Positions 17,926-25,827 of a stretch of DNA of 64,000 nucleotides are shown here, piece by piece. The stretch's first letter is position 1. Every line of letters starts with the position of its first letter. This DNA is from Oscillospiraceae bacterium. Lineage in GTDB: Bacteria; Bacillota; Clostridia; Oscillospirales; Acutalibacteraceae. The translations under genes were made by a program, and so were the position numbers. Below the pieces are notes generated by a model. The model did no database searches and had not been told where the DNA came from. It worked only from the letters and a program-made list of their open reading frames with translations. The DNA lies in NCBI GenBank assembly GCA_902762875.1, contig CACWPS010000002.1:81296-145295 (forward strand). Reading direction: 5' to 3'.

Positions 17926-17966
17926 AAGCAACAAGCCGCACCCATTGAAGGTGCGGCTTGTTGCTT
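17926..17966 (-). terminator. Long perfect terminator hairpin after XRE gene
   Basis: AAGCAACAAGCCGCACC (17926-17942) and its exact complement (17950-17966) form a 17-bp perfect stem with a 7-base loop. It overlaps the stop codon of the XRE gene and has T-rich flanks on both sides, so it may be bidirectional. Confidence 0.88.
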
Positions 17967-18282
17967 ATTTTTGTTCTTTTGTCAAACGGCGAATATGCCC
18001 GATAATCAGCATCATATCGTCATCGTTAAGTTTTCTGAGTTCATCAATCGCACTTTGAAGCAGTGCAGGGTTTTCAATAGAATCATCGAAGAATTGGCTG
18101 GGTGTAATTTCAAAATAATTACATATCTCAAGGAACTCTGCCATAGGCGGCAAGGACTTGCCAGAAGATATGTTATAGATATAACTTCTGCTATGACCGA
18201 GGTCATAACTCATTTGGTATTCTGAAACACCCTTTTTGAGCCGCAATTCTGTAATTCTATTTCTAATAAAAGTTCCGTCCAT
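17965..18282 (-). CDS. XRE-family transcriptional regulator
   Basis: The 105-residue protein has a Cro/CI helix-turn-helix over about residues 5-60: IRNRITELRLKKGVSEYQMS, then DLGHSRSYIYNISSGKSLPP and LEICNYFEITPSQFFDD. The C-terminal 40 residues are helical and may dimerise. ATG 18282 is preferred to the GTG at 18291 because AGAGGTG lies 8 nt upstream of it. It diverges from the SLOG gene, sharing a 195-bp AT-rich intergenic region, and could regulate it. Confidence 0.88.
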   Translation of the reverse strand: MDGTFIRNRITELRLKKGVSEYQMSYDLGHSRSYIYNISSGKSLPPMAEFLEICNYFEITPSQFFDDSIENPALLQSAIDELRKLNDDDMMLIIGHIRRLTKEQK

Positions 18283-18359
18283 ATTGTTCACACCTCTCTA
18301 TGTTTATATTTTAGTCTATTGGGAGGGCAAACTATTCCAAGAATATATGTTGAATTATC

Positions 18360-18388
18360 TTGTTTAATAGCGAATAATATGTTATAAT
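18360..18388 (+). promoter_or_regulatory. Promoter candidate for SLOG gene
   Basis: TTGTTT, a 17-bp spacer and TATAAT lie in the divergent region between the XRE and SLOG genes. The leader to the GTG at 18477 would be about 80 nt. Confidence 0.5.
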
Positions 18389-18476
18389 CGAATATAATAT
18401 GTTTACAAGTTCGTATTATTGCAAAAACATCAAAAATAATATTGTTAAAACATAAATACTTGGAGTTTGATATAAC

Positions 18477-18956
18477 GTGTTGGGGATTTTTACTGTCGCC
18501 TTTTTCGGTCACAGGTATATAGATAATCCGTTGAGGGTTGAAGAATTACTTGAAGAACAGATAAGGAAACTTATTGACGAAAAAGAGTATGTGGATTTTT
18601 TGGTGGGGCGTAACGGCGAGTTTGATCAGTGCGTTTCATCAACCGTGCTTCGTGTACGAAAAAATTATAGGGATGATAACAGTTCTCTTGTTTTGATGCT
18701 ACCATACCCAACCGCCGAATATATTAATAACCAAAATTATTATGAAGATTATTATAGTGACATTGATATTTCATATGCAGCTTCAAAAGCGCACCCGAAA
18801 GCTGCTATACAAATTCGTAATCGAGAGATGGTAGATAGAGCTGATTTGGTTATTTGCTATATCGAGCATAACGAGGGCGGTGCTTATAAAACCATAAAAT
18901 ATGCTTCGGAACAGAATAAACCCATAATCAATCTTGCTGATTGTGTTGACTATTGA
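18477..18956 (+). CDS. SLOG-family (YpsA/DUF1273-like) nucleotide-binding protein
   Basis: The 159-residue protein starts FTVAFFGHRYIDNPLRVEEL and has FLVGRNGEFDQCVSS, LVLMLPYP, NREMVDRADLVICYIEHNEG and GGAYKTIKYA, the conserved G-H-R, G-x-x-x-F-D and A-D-x-x-I blocks of the SLOG superfamily (relatives of DprA and LOG enzymes). Such proteins are proposed to bind nucleotides or their derivatives and occur in conflict systems. The start is GTG with GGAG 11 bases upstream. It is followed at 18970 by a small membrane protein, and a decayed piece of a second copy lies at 19196-19252. Confidence 0.82.
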   Translation: MLGIFTVAFFGHRYIDNPLRVEELLEEQIRKLIDEKEYVDFLVGRNGEFDQCVSSTVLRVRKNYRDDNSSLVLMLPYPTAEYINNQNYYEDYYSDIDISYAASKAHPKAAIQIRNREMVDRADLVICYIEHNEGGAYKTIKYASEQNKPIINLADCVDY

Positions 18957-18969
18957 AAAGGAGAAGAAA

Positions 18970-19143
18970 ATGAAAGTTTTTAAATTTATTGTAGTAAGTA
19001 TTCTAGTTTTAATTACGCTTCAAACCGCATATTTTGCTTTGTTATATAAAGCAAATACAGCAACCGGGACTTTTCTTATATGTTTAGGGATAACACTATT
19101 TGTCACTTGTGATGGCGGACTAGAGAGAAAGAAATCACGGTAA
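18970..19143 (+). CDS. Small membrane protein
   Basis: The 57-residue protein (MKVFKFIVVSILVLITLQTA...) has two hydrophobic helices and a basic end GLERKKSR. AAGGAG lies before the ATG at 18970, which is therefore chosen over an upstream in-frame codon inside the SLOG gene. It lies 13 bp after the SLOG stop. A SLOG protein paired with a membrane effector is a known theme in predicted conflict systems, but two short helices alone are weak evidence. Confidence 0.65.
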   Translation: MKVFKFIVVSILVLITLQTAYFALLYKANTATGTFLICLGITLFVTCDGGLERKKSR

Positions 19144-19195
19144 AAATGCTTTGGTTGACATAAACTTTCACAGTTTTCTGTTGTATGCACCTTTA

Positions 19196-19252
19196 AAGAT
19201 ACACCCTAAGTCAACTAGACAAATTTGTAAGCGTGAAATGGTAGTTGTAGCA
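19196..19252 (+). pseudogene. Remnant of a second SLOG gene
   Basis: The frame from 19196 reads KIHPKSTRQICKREMVVVA, which aligns with KAHPKAAIQIRNREMVDRA inside the intact SLOG protein (12 of 19 positions identical). No start or further homologous sequence is seen, so this is a decayed duplicate or the trace of a deletion between copies. Confidence 0.7.
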
Positions 19253-19286
19253 ATTATAATTTTAACCAAATTCCGTTAAAATTATG

Positions 19287-19315
19287 TTGATTTTATCGAA
19301 AATTGGTGTTATAAT
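19287..19315 (+). promoter_or_regulatory. Promoter of XRE/ImmA pair
   Basis: TTGATT (19287-19292), a 17-bp spacer and TATAAT (19310-19315) lie 33 bp before the ATG at 19349. Confidence 0.75.
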
Positions 19316-19348
19316 AGATTTGGTAAATATTAGAAGGAAGTGATACCT

Positions 19349-19780
19349 ATGGATAGTATTACTAATTTAATAAAATCTGAAATCAAGCGTCAGTATAAAA
19401 GTCTGCGCCAATTCTCAGAGCAAAGTGGTATTCCGTACAGCACCTTATCCAATGCTTTAACTAAGGGCATTGGCGGAACATCATATGATACTGTTGTTAA
19501 GATATGCGACCTTTTAAATCTAAAGCAGATTTATGATACTGAGGTTTCATTGTTTAACGAGCAATTTCACGAAATAGGTACAATGCTTACCGCTCTTGAC
19601 GAACAGGGTGTTCATACGGTTAAAACTATTTTAACGTTAGAATATAACCGTTGTATAGATAAGCAGTCCGAACCGGCTATAAAAGGATTTAACGGTATAG
19701 CGTACGCAGCAAAAAAGATACACGACGAAAAGCGAAATGAAATTAAGCGCCTGGTTGATGAGGTAAAGAGTAATGAATAA
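19349..19780 (+). CDS. XRE-family regulator paired with ImmA-like protease
   Basis: The 143-residue protein has an N-terminal HTH: LIKSEIKRQYKSLRQFSEQS, then GIPYSTLSNALTKGIGGTSY and TVVKICDLL. The C-terminal half is helical. AGGAAGTG precedes the ATG at 19349. The stop overlaps the next gene by 8 bp. Regulator/ImmA pairs such as ImmR-ImmA of ICEBs1 control element excision: the metalloprotease cuts the repressor after DNA damage or cell signals. That role here is inferred from arrangement. Confidence 0.85.
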   Translation: MDSITNLIKSEIKRQYKSLRQFSEQSGIPYSTLSNALTKGIGGTSYDTVVKICDLLNLKQIYDTEVSLFNEQFHEIGTMLTALDEQGVHTVKTILTLEYNRCIDKQSEPAIKGFNGIAYAAKKIHDEKRNEIKRLVDEVKSNE

Positions 19781-20465
19781 TACTGTCATTCGTCAGAAGG
19801 CTTCGGATTTTTTAAAGAAATTTTCTGTTAGCCAATTGTCGCTGGATAGCCTGCTTAAAGTTTTTCAGAACCAAGGTTTTGATATCATTGAATATAGTTC
19901 TTCAAAAAATTCAGAATCGGTCAGTAAATTAATATCTGCATTAGATATTGAAAAATATCTGTCGGATGGCAAGGCCCTTGCATATAAATCGGATGATATA
20001 AAATTGATATTTATTTGTGAGGATTTAACTGCTGACGAAAAATTATATGCTCTTGCACATGAAGAAGGACATGTATTTTGTGGACACTTGCGCGACGGAA
20101 ATGTTTTGTATAGTGTTGAGGAAGAACGTGAGGCAAACGAATTTGCTCATTACATTCTACATCCAACTGTATTTCAAAGAGCAAAGTCTTTTATAAAGGA
20201 AAATAAAAAGCTTTCAATCGCTACAATATGTCTTGCTTTAGTGATAATCGTAATGATACCGTGTTCGATACATATATTCACTTCAAAAGATAAACCGGTC
20301 TATTCCGAAACATATAACGGCAATTACTATATTACTCAAAGCGGAACCAAATATCATAGAGAAGATTGTACTTATATAAAAGGTAGAAAAACGCAAGTTT
20401 TGACTGAAAAGAAATTGAAATCAGGACATTATGAGCCTTGTAAGGTTTGTTTGCCCAACGAGTAA
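19773..20465 (+). CDS. ImmA/IrrE-family metallopeptidase with membrane anchor and Cys-rich tail
   Basis: The 230-residue protein has the zinc protease motif LAHEEGHVFCGHL (HEEGH, residues 96-100) with a downstream glutamate in EEEREANEFAHYIL. A transmembrane helix follows at about 147-170, then a small C-terminal domain with KYHREDCTYIKGR and GHYEPCKVCLP (about 193-228), a Cys-His pattern seen at the ends of secreted nucleases and other surface proteins. Typical ImmA proteins are soluble, so the anchor and tail suggest it senses something at or across the membrane. It overlaps the repressor gene by 8 bp. Confidence 0.85.
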   Translation: MNNTVIRQKASDFLKKFSVSQLSLDSLLKVFQNQGFDIIEYSSSKNSESVSKLISALDIEKYLSDGKALAYKSDDIKLIFICEDLTADEKLYALAHEEGHVFCGHLRDGNVLYSVEEEREANEFAHYILHPTVFQRAKSFIKENKKLSIATICLALVIIVMIPCSIHIFTSKDKPVYSETYNGNYYITQSGTKYHREDCTYIKGRKTQVLTEKKLKSGHYEPCKVCLPNE

Positions 20466-20477
20466 AGGAGATTTAAT

Positions 20478-21521
20478 ATGTATTTCTTAACTATAGTTTT
20501 AGCGGTTATATTTATAATTTGTGCATTAGCGGTAGAAGAAGCCGGACTGGCAGCTTTCTTAGTAATCTTATCTGTGATTATGATTGTTTTATCAGCTATT
20601 TTAATCTACAGAGACTATAAAAAATCAAAAAATATTACATATAAGCCACAATTCTTTGATAATGATACTCCTACCACTGTTGATAAGAGTGGATACGGTT
20701 ACAGTATGGATAATCCGATATATACGAGCTCGGTTCATAATGCCTACTCATTTCTTGATAATTTAAGAACATCGGATGGCAAAAAGATTAAATATAAACG
20801 TTCAGGAGCATATTATGGCGTTGTTTGTAATGGCAAAAAAGAAACTGCTGTAGATAAATATGAAATAACTGTTTCTGGTAGAGTATATGCCACACTTTAT
20901 ATTTGTCCCTATGGTAAAGATTCTAATAAGGTTCCTAACGGATTTTCTCTTCAAACTAAACCACTTAATAAAAAACAGGCTATGGAAAAAGCTATAGCTA
21001 ACTCTTCTAATGATGATATAAACAAATTATGTGATGGCTTAGAAACCGAACCACAAACAATGAAGATGGCTTTTCCTGGCGGTGAACGTCAAAAAGGCAG
21101 TGTTGTTCGTTCGCTTTGTAAAATATTTAATATTAATTCATCTGATGCACTTATGCAAAAGAAATTAGTGAGAATATATCTTGACGTTTTAGTAAGAAAA
21201 GTAATAATAAAATGTTCGGATGAAGACATTTTATCAAGTCTTAAGATTAATCATAATGATTTAATTAAAACAAAAGAAACAGCAAATTCTGTTATGACAT
21301 ATATATTTATGAATATGATGAATAACGATTTTGAGATTAAATCGGATGAAGATTTGGAAATGATAGGTATCGTTTCTACTGGATTTGCAGAAAACGAAGA
21401 AAGTCGCGAAGAGAATGAAGTTCACCAAACCGAAAATCTTGATGATGCTGACTATGGTCTTGTACCCGAGAAGCCTATATATACAAATGGTGTTGCAGGT
21501 TCAAATTCCTATTTGGAGTGA
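20478..21521 (+). CDS. Membrane protein with a duplicated domain, cut by an in-frame TGA
   Basis: The 347-residue product has two N-terminal transmembrane helices (about 1-18 and 22-45), a beta-rich domain (about 74-165: NPIYTSSVHNAYSFLDNLRT ... KVPNGFSLQ), a helical middle (about 170-290) and the beginning of a second copy of the beta domain (KPIYTNGVAGSNSYLE). There TGA ends the frame. The same frame continues for 63 codons and completes the repeat. It starts with AAAGGAG before the ATG. I do not recognise the family. It heads the block leading to the Hsp70 module and is likely membrane-bound with a cytosolic tail. Confidence 0.75.
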   Translation: MYFLTIVLAVIFIICALAVEEAGLAAFLVILSVIMIVLSAILIYRDYKKSKNITYKPQFFDNDTPTTVDKSGYGYSMDNPIYTSSVHNAYSFLDNLRTSDGKKIKYKRSGAYYGVVCNGKKETAVDKYEITVSGRVYATLYICPYGKDSNKVPNGFSLQTKPLNKKQAMEKAIANSSNDDINKLCDGLETEPQTMKMAFPGGERQKGSVVRSLCKIFNINSSDALMQKKLVRIYLDVLVRKVIIKCSDEDILSSLKINHNDLIKTKETANSVMTYIFMNMMNNDFEIKSDEDLEMIGIVSTGFAENEESREENEVHQTENLDDADYGLVPEKPIYTNGVAGSNSYLE

Positions 21522-21710
21522 TTAACAACAACGCTTGGTGAAACACTTTCATGGGAAAGACAAGGTTCAATGAGTGTTGACGGTATAAACGGTATGATAG
21601 ATATTTATGAAGGATACTTACCTTCAGGAAAGCGTTATAAAACCTTATATGTGAATATGTATGGTACTGCAAATTCTACAACTGCACCAAAAGGATTTAA
21701 AATGAAGTAA
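21522..21710 (+). pseudogene. Downstream continuation of the duplicated domain
   Basis: Immediately after the TGA the same frame reads LTTTLGETLSWERQGSM, then SGKRYKTLYVNMYGTA and TTAPKGFKMK before TAA. This mirrors the first copy (LRTSDGKKIKYKRSGAYYG, VSGRVYATLYICPYGKD, KVPNGFSLQ). The TGA aligns with an asparagine of copy one. Either a single point mutation has truncated the protein or the stop is read through. The next gene starts 15 bp later with its own ribosome-binding site. Confidence 0.75.
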
Positions 21711-21725
21711 AAATTGGAGGTAAAA

Positions 21726-22961
21726 ATGAGTATTCCTTATCGTTTCCCAAATGGCTCTTATGGAAGAATAATGATTGCTCCTGGTGGCTTTAGAGAAAGT
21801 ATGGCGCATCTTTCGTTTAGGGAAGATTCCGATCCTGTTGAGGGAAAATATATAAAGGTAATCGAAGATTGTAATTGTCAATTATTAACTGTATCAGATA
21901 ATTATATATGTTATTTTTCTAAGATAACAGATGTTAGTAAGTATCTATATGGTATTACGGCAGATGAACTTTGTACACCAAACGATCCAGAGTCTAGATA
22001 TTCGTCTTATCCAGAAATGATTGAGTGGAACAATGATAAAGTATCCTCTCTGAATTGGGATATGTTCCTTCTTGCATTTTACTTATTCGTATTTTCGGAT
22101 AGTGATTTTTCTTCTTTTTATTGGCGGCAACTTCAACAAATTTTACGTATTATTGAGAATGATAACAATTTATTTAAACGAGTTACTTTTGGTAAAACAA
22201 AAAACTTTAATGAAGATGTAAATATATTTTGGAACAAAATATACGAAGAACTTGGAAAAAAGGTTTTGCGTATGTGTTCAGCACAAACTTGTTGGCTTGC
22301 TTTCCAAGGTTTAAAAGAAATCCAAGAAACCTTTTCTATAGCAGAACATACACAATGCATTGAACTTGAAAAAATGTTTTGTATGTTAATGGATGGTATT
22401 GCTGTTGAAAAAATCCGCCGTGATGATAGAGATAAAATAAGGTATCTTACATTTGATTCGTTGGATATAAATAACATATTCTTTTATGACGAATATTTCG
22501 AACTTGAATCTGTTGATTCCAAGACAAAAGAAGAAGTGTTCAATATGGCTTTTGAGCGCTTTTTATGGGCAGCTGATTTATTAAGAGATAATAATCGAAA
22601 CTATATTTCTGCAGATAAATTATACGAGAAGGCTTTAGAGTACGCTAACGCTGAGCAAAGGTTATTGATAGATTCTAGACGAAAAGCAATTATACCATAC
22701 ATTAAAGAGCAAGAAGAAATCAAAAGAAAAGAAAAACAAAAAGAAACTAGAATTAAACTTACGGAAAATATAACATTTTCTATTATTTTAGTTACAATCC
22801 TTGCATTGATTGTTTTTGTGATTTTATTAGTTGTTTCATTAATCTTTTCGTTAAAAGGATTGTTAAATGTTTCTTGGGTAGGTGCTGTTATATCTATAGC
22901 AATTGCTATTATTAGTTTTTTGGTTGGGAAAATATTTGATCCGGAATTAAAACTTTTTTAA
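21726..22961 (+). CDS. Hypothetical protein with C-terminal membrane hairpin
   Basis: The 411-residue protein has a soluble part of about 340 residues (start MSIPYRFPNGSYGRIMIAPG), a charged helix rich in K, E and R (about 325-345), and two transmembrane helices near the end (ITFSIILVTILALIVFVILL and WVGAVISIAIAIISFLVGKI). I recognise no family. GGAGG before ATG 21726 decides the start. It precedes the GrpE-like gene by 22 bp and is probably co-transcribed, so it may be the membrane component or client of the chaperone module. Confidence 0.7.
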   Translation: MSIPYRFPNGSYGRIMIAPGGFRESMAHLSFREDSDPVEGKYIKVIEDCNCQLLTVSDNYICYFSKITDVSKYLYGITADELCTPNDPESRYSSYPEMIEWNNDKVSSLNWDMFLLAFYLFVFSDSDFSSFYWRQLQQILRIIENDNNLFKRVTFGKTKNFNEDVNIFWNKIYEELGKKVLRMCSAQTCWLAFQGLKEIQETFSIAEHTQCIELEKMFCMLMDGIAVEKIRRDDRDKIRYLTFDSLDINNIFFYDEYFELESVDSKTKEEVFNMAFERFLWAADLLRDNNRNYISADKLYEKALEYANAEQRLLIDSRRKAIIPYIKEQEEIKRKEKQKETRIKLTENITFSIILVTILALIVFVILLVVSLIFSLKGLLNVSWVGAVISIAIAIISFLVGKIFDPELKLF

Positions 22962-22983
22962 CAATGTATGTGTGAGGGTTTAT

Positions 22984-23337
22984 ATGAAAGATATAGAAGT
23001 TTTACAAAATTCAATTGCTAATATTTCTTCGGAATTATGTAGATTTAAAAATGTGTTTGAAAAAGCTATAAGTAAACTTGATTTTGAAGAACAAAGCAAG
23101 TATATGAGCCAATTTGCTTGGTTTTCAAAAAAGGTTACAAAAGCTGTCGAAGAGGCAGGTCTTAGAATTGTAAGTCTTGAAGGACAGGCGTATGACCCAG
23201 GCATGGCGGTTACGCCGCTAAACATTGATGATTTTGAGGTTGAGGATGAGCTTAAAATCGTTCAAATGATAGAACCTATTATTATGCAAGAAGATACTGT
23301 ATTAAAAACAGGCACTGTTTTACTTGGGAGGATTTGA
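22984..23337 (+). CDS. GrpE-like nucleotide exchange factor (diverged)
   Basis: The 117-residue protein has an N-terminal helical stretch (about 1-60) and a C-terminal part that follows the GrpE wing: EEAGLRIVSLEGQAYDPGMA, then VQMIEPIIMQEDTVLKTGTV. The D-P-G-x-x-V and closing G-T-x-L-x-G positions match the GrpE pattern (FDPxxHEAV ... VLRPAxVxV). It is shorter than housekeeping GrpE, lacking most of the long dimer helix. Its stop overlaps the SD region of the Hsp70 gene, 2 bp from that ATG, so the exchange factor and Hsp70 are coupled. The similarity is by eye; confirm with a profile search. Confidence 0.65.
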   Translation: MKDIEVLQNSIANISSELCRFKNVFEKAISKLDFEEQSKYMSQFAWFSKKVTKAVEEAGLRIVSLEGQAYDPGMAVTPLNIDDFEVEDELKIVQMIEPIIMQEDTVLKTGTVLLGRI

Positions 23338-23339
23338 AA

Positions 23340-25823
23340 ATGAAATATTACATAGGAATTGACTTAGGCACAACAAACAGTGCTATTTGCTCGTACGACG
23401 GTGAAAATATCCGTGTTTGGAAAAGTCCTGAACAAAACGATGTAACACCATCTGCTATTTATGCGGATAAGCGTGGCAACCGCTATTACGGTAATAAAGC
23501 ATACAATCAGGCACCGTATAACCCTGATAATTCAGCAACCTTATTTAAGCGTTATATGGGTACGACAATGAAGCTTGAACTAAAAGCTTCGGGGATTTCG
23601 CTTACCCCCGAAGAATGCAGTGCAGAAATATTGAAGGTTTTATACGGATACTTACCTGAAGAAATACGCAATAGCGATGACACAGCAACCGTTATTACAG
23701 TTCCCGCTGCATTTAATCAAATGAAGAAAGATGCAACCTTGCAAGCTGCGAAGCTTGCAGGGCTTGGTAATGTTGCTTTAATGCAGGAACCCGTTGCTGC
23801 TATTATGAGCATTATGCGCCTTTCTAAAAAAGAAGGCATCTTCTTGGTTTATGATTTGGGTGGCGGTACATTTGACGTTACTATAGCAGAAAATATTGGC
23901 GGTAAAGTAAATCTACTTGCAACAGGCGGCGTTGAATCCTGCGGTGGTAGAGATATTGACCGAATGATTTTTATGCAAATTGTAGTTCCGTGGTTAAAGC
24001 AAAATTTTGCTCTACCTGATGATTTTCTTGGCAACAGCAAATATAAAACCTTTATCCGTGTAGCACAATGGGCAACCGAGCGTGCAAAAATCGAGTTATC
24101 TGCAATGGGCACAAGCACTATTGCTCTTAGCGAAGGCGAAGCCAGAACAACGGATGAAGAAGATAATGAACTTTATTTGGATATTGACCTTACTCGTGAA
24201 CAAGTGGATAATATTATTGCGGACTTAATTGCAGAAACCGTAGCCGCAACGCGTGAAACCTTAGCTAAGGCAGGACTTTCTGCTAATGATTTGGAGCGTA
24301 TTGTTTTTGTTGGTGGTCCTACCAACTATAAGCCTTTAAGGGATAAGGTTGCATTTGAACTTTCTTTGCCAGCAGATATTGATGTTAATCCTATGACCGC
24401 TGTTGCTGAGGGCGCAAGTATTTTTGCCGAGTCTATCGACTGGTCAACATCTAACCACAACCGTAAAGCAACTAACGAAACTGCGAATACACAGTTGGAT
24501 CTTTCGTTTAAATACACAGCGAGAACACCTAATGATTCTGCAAAGATTATGTGTGTGCTTGGCAAAGAACTTAACGGATATACTATTCTTTTCACAAGTC
24601 TTGATACAGGTTGGACTTCGGGTAATGCACCGTTAAAGGATAAGGCTATGCTTGATTTACCCTTATCTAAAAACGGTGAAAACCGCTTTTCTGTAAAAGT
24701 ATTTGATGAATTTGGTAAAGAAATTAGCGCAGTATCCGAGCCAATTATAATAACTAAAACTTTAGCTACTATTGGTGCTATTCCTGCTTCACATTCTATC
24801 GCCATCGAGGTTATTGATAAACTAGGTGGAACACCAACCCTTGAATTCCTTGTAAAAGAAGGAGATGCTCTACCTAAAAAGGGCGGTATTAACTTTAAGG
24901 CTGGTCAGACAATTAAAGCCGGTTCAAACGATTCTCTTAACATCAAGCTTTGGGAAGGCGAAATTAAATCACCCATAGATGATAATAGATTTATTGGAGT
25001 TTTGAAAATAGCTGGAACTGATATTGATAGCGGTGTAATACCTACCGGTGCAGATATTGAGTGTGAATATGAAATGTCAGATTCAGGCACAATTAATCTT
25101 GAAGTATCTATTCCTTGTATAGGTGCATCGTTTGGAAATCATAATTTCTATTCCCGTCAAGAAGGACAAACTGACCTTGAAAACATCGATGCTTTAGCTG
25201 AACAAGGTCGCAAATTATTAGAACGTATTGAAGATATGTCCGATAAGGTTTCAGATCCAAATTTAGAAAATGCTCGCAAAAAGGCAGAACTTGCTGCAAA
25301 TATTGACAGTATGGAAAACTGTGAGCCTGAGGATGTTCAAAAGGCGAATAACGAGCTTCTCGATGCTAAAAAATTGATGCATCAGTCCCGTCAGGATAAT
25401 TTACAGATTATCAGACAGATGGAGCTTGATAATTGTGTAGAATTCTTTAATGAGGTTGTTCGCCAGTATGCTACATCTAGTGAACAGCAAATGTATGATA
25501 ATTTAGTTCGTACTGCTCAACATGCTATTGACCGCAATGAAAATAGTTTTGATAATCATCTTAGCAATTTGAGAACTAAAAATACTATGATTTTATTGCG
25601 TCAAGATTGGTTTATTGTTGACTGGTATAATCGTGCAACCTCCGCAACTGCGAATTATATTGATATTGCTCGTTTCAACGAACTAAAAAGACGCGGTGAT
25701 ATCGCTCTTGCAAACGATAACATTGACGAGCTTCGCCAGATTCTGTTTGAGCTTCTTTCAATTCAAATTCATGCAGATTCCGGTGACGGTATGTATGATG
25801 TAGCAAATATAATAAAGGGGTAA
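23340..25823 (+). CDS. Hsp70 (DnaK-like) protein with an extra beta domain
   Basis: The 827-residue protein has a complete nucleotide-binding domain: IGIDLGTTNSAI (5-16), VITVPAAFNQ (118-127), MQEPVAAIMS (148-157), LVYDLGGGTFDVTI (169-182) and IVFVGGPTNY (near 320). Next comes an unusual beta-rich stretch of about 110 residues (about 375-490), then a substrate-binding beta domain recognisable by LPKKGGINFKAGQTIKAGSN, LNIKLWEGE and IDSGVIPTGADI, then a long helical tail (about 610-827). Housekeeping DnaK is about 610 residues and lacks the insert. The phosphate-binding motifs are intact, so it should hydrolyse ATP. GGGAGG precedes ATG 23340. Confidence 0.93.
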   Translation: MKYYIGIDLGTTNSAICSYDGENIRVWKSPEQNDVTPSAIYADKRGNRYYGNKAYNQAPYNPDNSATLFKRYMGTTMKLELKASGISLTPEECSAEILKVLYGYLPEEIRNSDDTATVITVPAAFNQMKKDATLQAAKLAGLGNVALMQEPVAAIMSIMRLSKKEGIFLVYDLGGGTFDVTIAENIGGKVNLLATGGVESCGGRDIDRMIFMQIVVPWLKQNFALPDDFLGNSKYKTFIRVAQWATERAKIELSAMGTSTIALSEGEARTTDEEDNELYLDIDLTREQVDNIIADLIAETVAATRETLAKAGLSANDLERIVFVGGPTNYKPLRDKVAFELSLPADIDVNPMTAVAEGASIFAESIDWSTSNHNRKATNETANTQLDLSFKYTARTPNDSAKIMCVLGKELNGYTILFTSLDTGWTSGNAPLKDKAMLDLPLSKNGENRFSVKVFDEFGKEISAVSEPIIITKTLATIGAIPASHSIAIEVIDKLGGTPTLEFLVKEGDALPKKGGINFKAGQTIKAGSNDSLNIKLWEGEIKSPIDDNRFIGVLKIAGTDIDSGVIPTGADIECEYEMSDSGTINLEVSIPCIGASFGNHNFYSRQEGQTDLENIDALAEQGRKLLERIEDMSDKVSDPNLENARKKAELAANIDSMENCEPEDVQKANNELLDAKKLMHQSRQDNLQIIRQMELDNCVEFFNEVVRQYATSSEQQMYDNLVRTAQHAIDRNENSFDNHLSNLRTKNTMILLRQDWFIVDWYNRATSATANYIDIARFNELKRRGDIALANDNIDELRQILFELLSIQIHADSGDGMYDVANIIKG

Positions 25824-25827
25824 ATTT

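Noticed and set aside
21519-21521. TGA as selenocysteine codon
   Set aside because: The aligned residue in copy one is Asn, there is no Cys in the family position and no SECIS-like hairpin directly after the codon was evident.
24326-24805. 159-codon frame antisense to the Hsp70 gene
   Set aside because: Its length follows from the codon bias of the Hsp70 gene; no start signal or protein features support it.
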